NCBI RefSeq assembly: GCF_900114215.1
Contig: NZ_FOSG01000026.1
Location: 1 to 64,000 of the forward strand
Length of the DNA: 64,000 bases
Direction of reading: 5' to 3'
DNA from: Streptomyces mangrovi
GTDB taxonomy: Bacteria > Actinomycetota > Actinomycetes > Streptomycetales > Streptomycetaceae
The notes beneath the pieces were generated by a model. The model was not told the DNA's origin, did not search any database, and was given only the letters and a program-made list of their open reading frames with translations. The translations under genes and the position numbers were made by a program. Positions 63,444-64,000 of this stretch are shown here, piece after piece; the first letter of the stretch is position 1; every line of letters begins with the position of its first letter.

Positions 63444-64000
63444 ATGGGGACCGAAGGACCGACCGTGCTCGACCGGTTATGGCATGACTTCCCGTCGCTC
63501 GACCCCGACGCGCTCTCCGGTTCGGCCTCCTGCGCGCTCCAGCCGCGCTACGAGGCGGTGAAGACCGCCCGCGAGTTCACCCGGAACGTACTGCTGCGCT
63601 GGCGGTTGGCCGGGCAGTTCGACACCGTGGCCCTGGTGGTCTCGGAGCTGGTGACCAACGCCCTGCGCCACGGCGTGCCGGGCGCCGTCCCCGGCGAAAC
63701 CCTGGACCCGCCCGTGCGACTCCATCTGATGCACTGGTCCGGCCGCCTGGTGTGCGCCGTGCGCGACCCCAGCGGAAAGGCGCCCGTGGCGAAGAGGCCC
63801 GGCGAGGGGCCCGCCGGGGAACTCGGCGGCGTCGGCTGCGATTTCGGCGACGACCTCGGCGGTCTCGGCGGTCTCGGCGAGGACTTCGACGGGGAGCTCG
63901 GCGGCGTGTTCTTCGACGACACGGCGGAGTCCGGGCGCGGCCTCTTCCTCGTCGAGTCCTTCAGCGACGACTGGGGCTGGCAGCCGATGGCCGGCACCAT
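63444..64000 (+). CDS. ATP-binding (HATPase_c) regulator, AbaA/anti-sigma-like, truncated by window end
   Basis: At least 185 residues are visible, beginning MGTEGPTVLDRLWHDFPSLD. The GHKL ATPase fold appears: N-box ELVTNALRHG, G-box-like CAVRDPSGKAPV, and SGRGLFLVESFSDDWGW. It lacks a visible kinase dimerisation domain, like RsbW-type anti-sigma kinases and AbaA. Between G1 and G2 is a 50-residue Gly/Asp/Glu insertion (GGLGGLGEDFDGELGG) in the ATP-lid region. It is divergent from the XRE gene. The 3' end lies beyond 64000. Confidence 0.82.
   Translation, partial: MGTEGPTVLDRLWHDFPSLDPDALSGSASCALQPRYEAVKTAREFTRNVLLRWRLAGQFDTVALVVSELVTNALRHGVPGAVPGETLDPPVRLHLMHWSGRLVCAVRDPSGKAPVAKRPGEGPAGELGGVGCDFGDDLGGLGGLGEDFDGELGGVFFDDTAESGRGLFLVESFSDDWGWQPMAGT

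Overview
The window is from a high-GC actinomycete and is almost certainly a Streptomyces chromosome core segment. Codons are strongly G/C-biased at the third position, GTG and TTG starts are common, neighbouring genes often overlap by four bases (GTGA/ATGA), and the markers are typical: Lsr2, ergothioneine genes, a DisA/RadA pair, ClpC, and an XRE/ATP-binding regulator pair. About 59 protein genes are supported. There is no prophage, insertion sequence, CRISPR array or tRNA. The left edge is the 5' leader of a ribosomal RNA operon transcribed leftwards, with the 16S gene outside the window.

Layout. 1-9.05 kb: rrn leader, proC, a two-gene ABC-2 exporter, a small membrane protein, ilvD, a TetR regulator coupled to a sugar-isomerase-like gene, an exopolyphosphatase-like gene and a cysteine-rich conserved gene. 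9.1-16.5 kb: an unusual membrane protein with sigma-like, CxxC, transmembrane and BACON regions, then the genome-integrity block radA-disA, a Gly-rich membrane protein, a PAP2 phosphatase and mutY. 16.5-19.9 kb: a VOC protein and a stand-alone NACHT NTPase of the type linked to antiphage defence. 20-25.7 kb: clpC with a SigR/ClgR-like control region, lsr2, a GNAT likely acting in arginine synthesis, a BlaI-type repressor and small proteins.

25.8-31.4 kb: a leftward cofactor operon with a DUF2520-type dehydrogenase, panC, nadB, nadC and coaX (NAD and CoA precursor synthesis), interrupted by a 90-bp-period direct repeat. 31.6-34.9 kb: a PLP lyase and a two-component system. 34.9-39.3 kb: an orphan complex I subunit gene (nuoD type) coupled to a MidA/NDUFAF7-type methyltransferase, divergent from two bacterial-PH membrane proteins. 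40.7-45.3 kb: the complete egtABCD operon. 45.3-58.7 kb: amidase, DUF3180, folK-folB, a SnoaL-like gene, folP, folE, ftsH, hpt, tilS, a zinc protease and dacB, all leftward, then ppa rightward.

58.9-64 kb: a ThrE-type exporter, PadR and DinB proteins, and a divergent XRE (DUF5753-like)/ATP-binding pair of WhiJ/AbaA type separated by a TGCA-rich operator-like region. The last gene runs off the window.

Most of the segment is housekeeping. The parts most worth pursuing are the NACHT protein, the nuoD-methyltransferase pair, the sigma-like/BACON membrane protein, the XRE/ATP-binding locus with its operator array, and several repeat or hairpin elements between genes. All family assignments come from reading motifs by eye. 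No database search was run.
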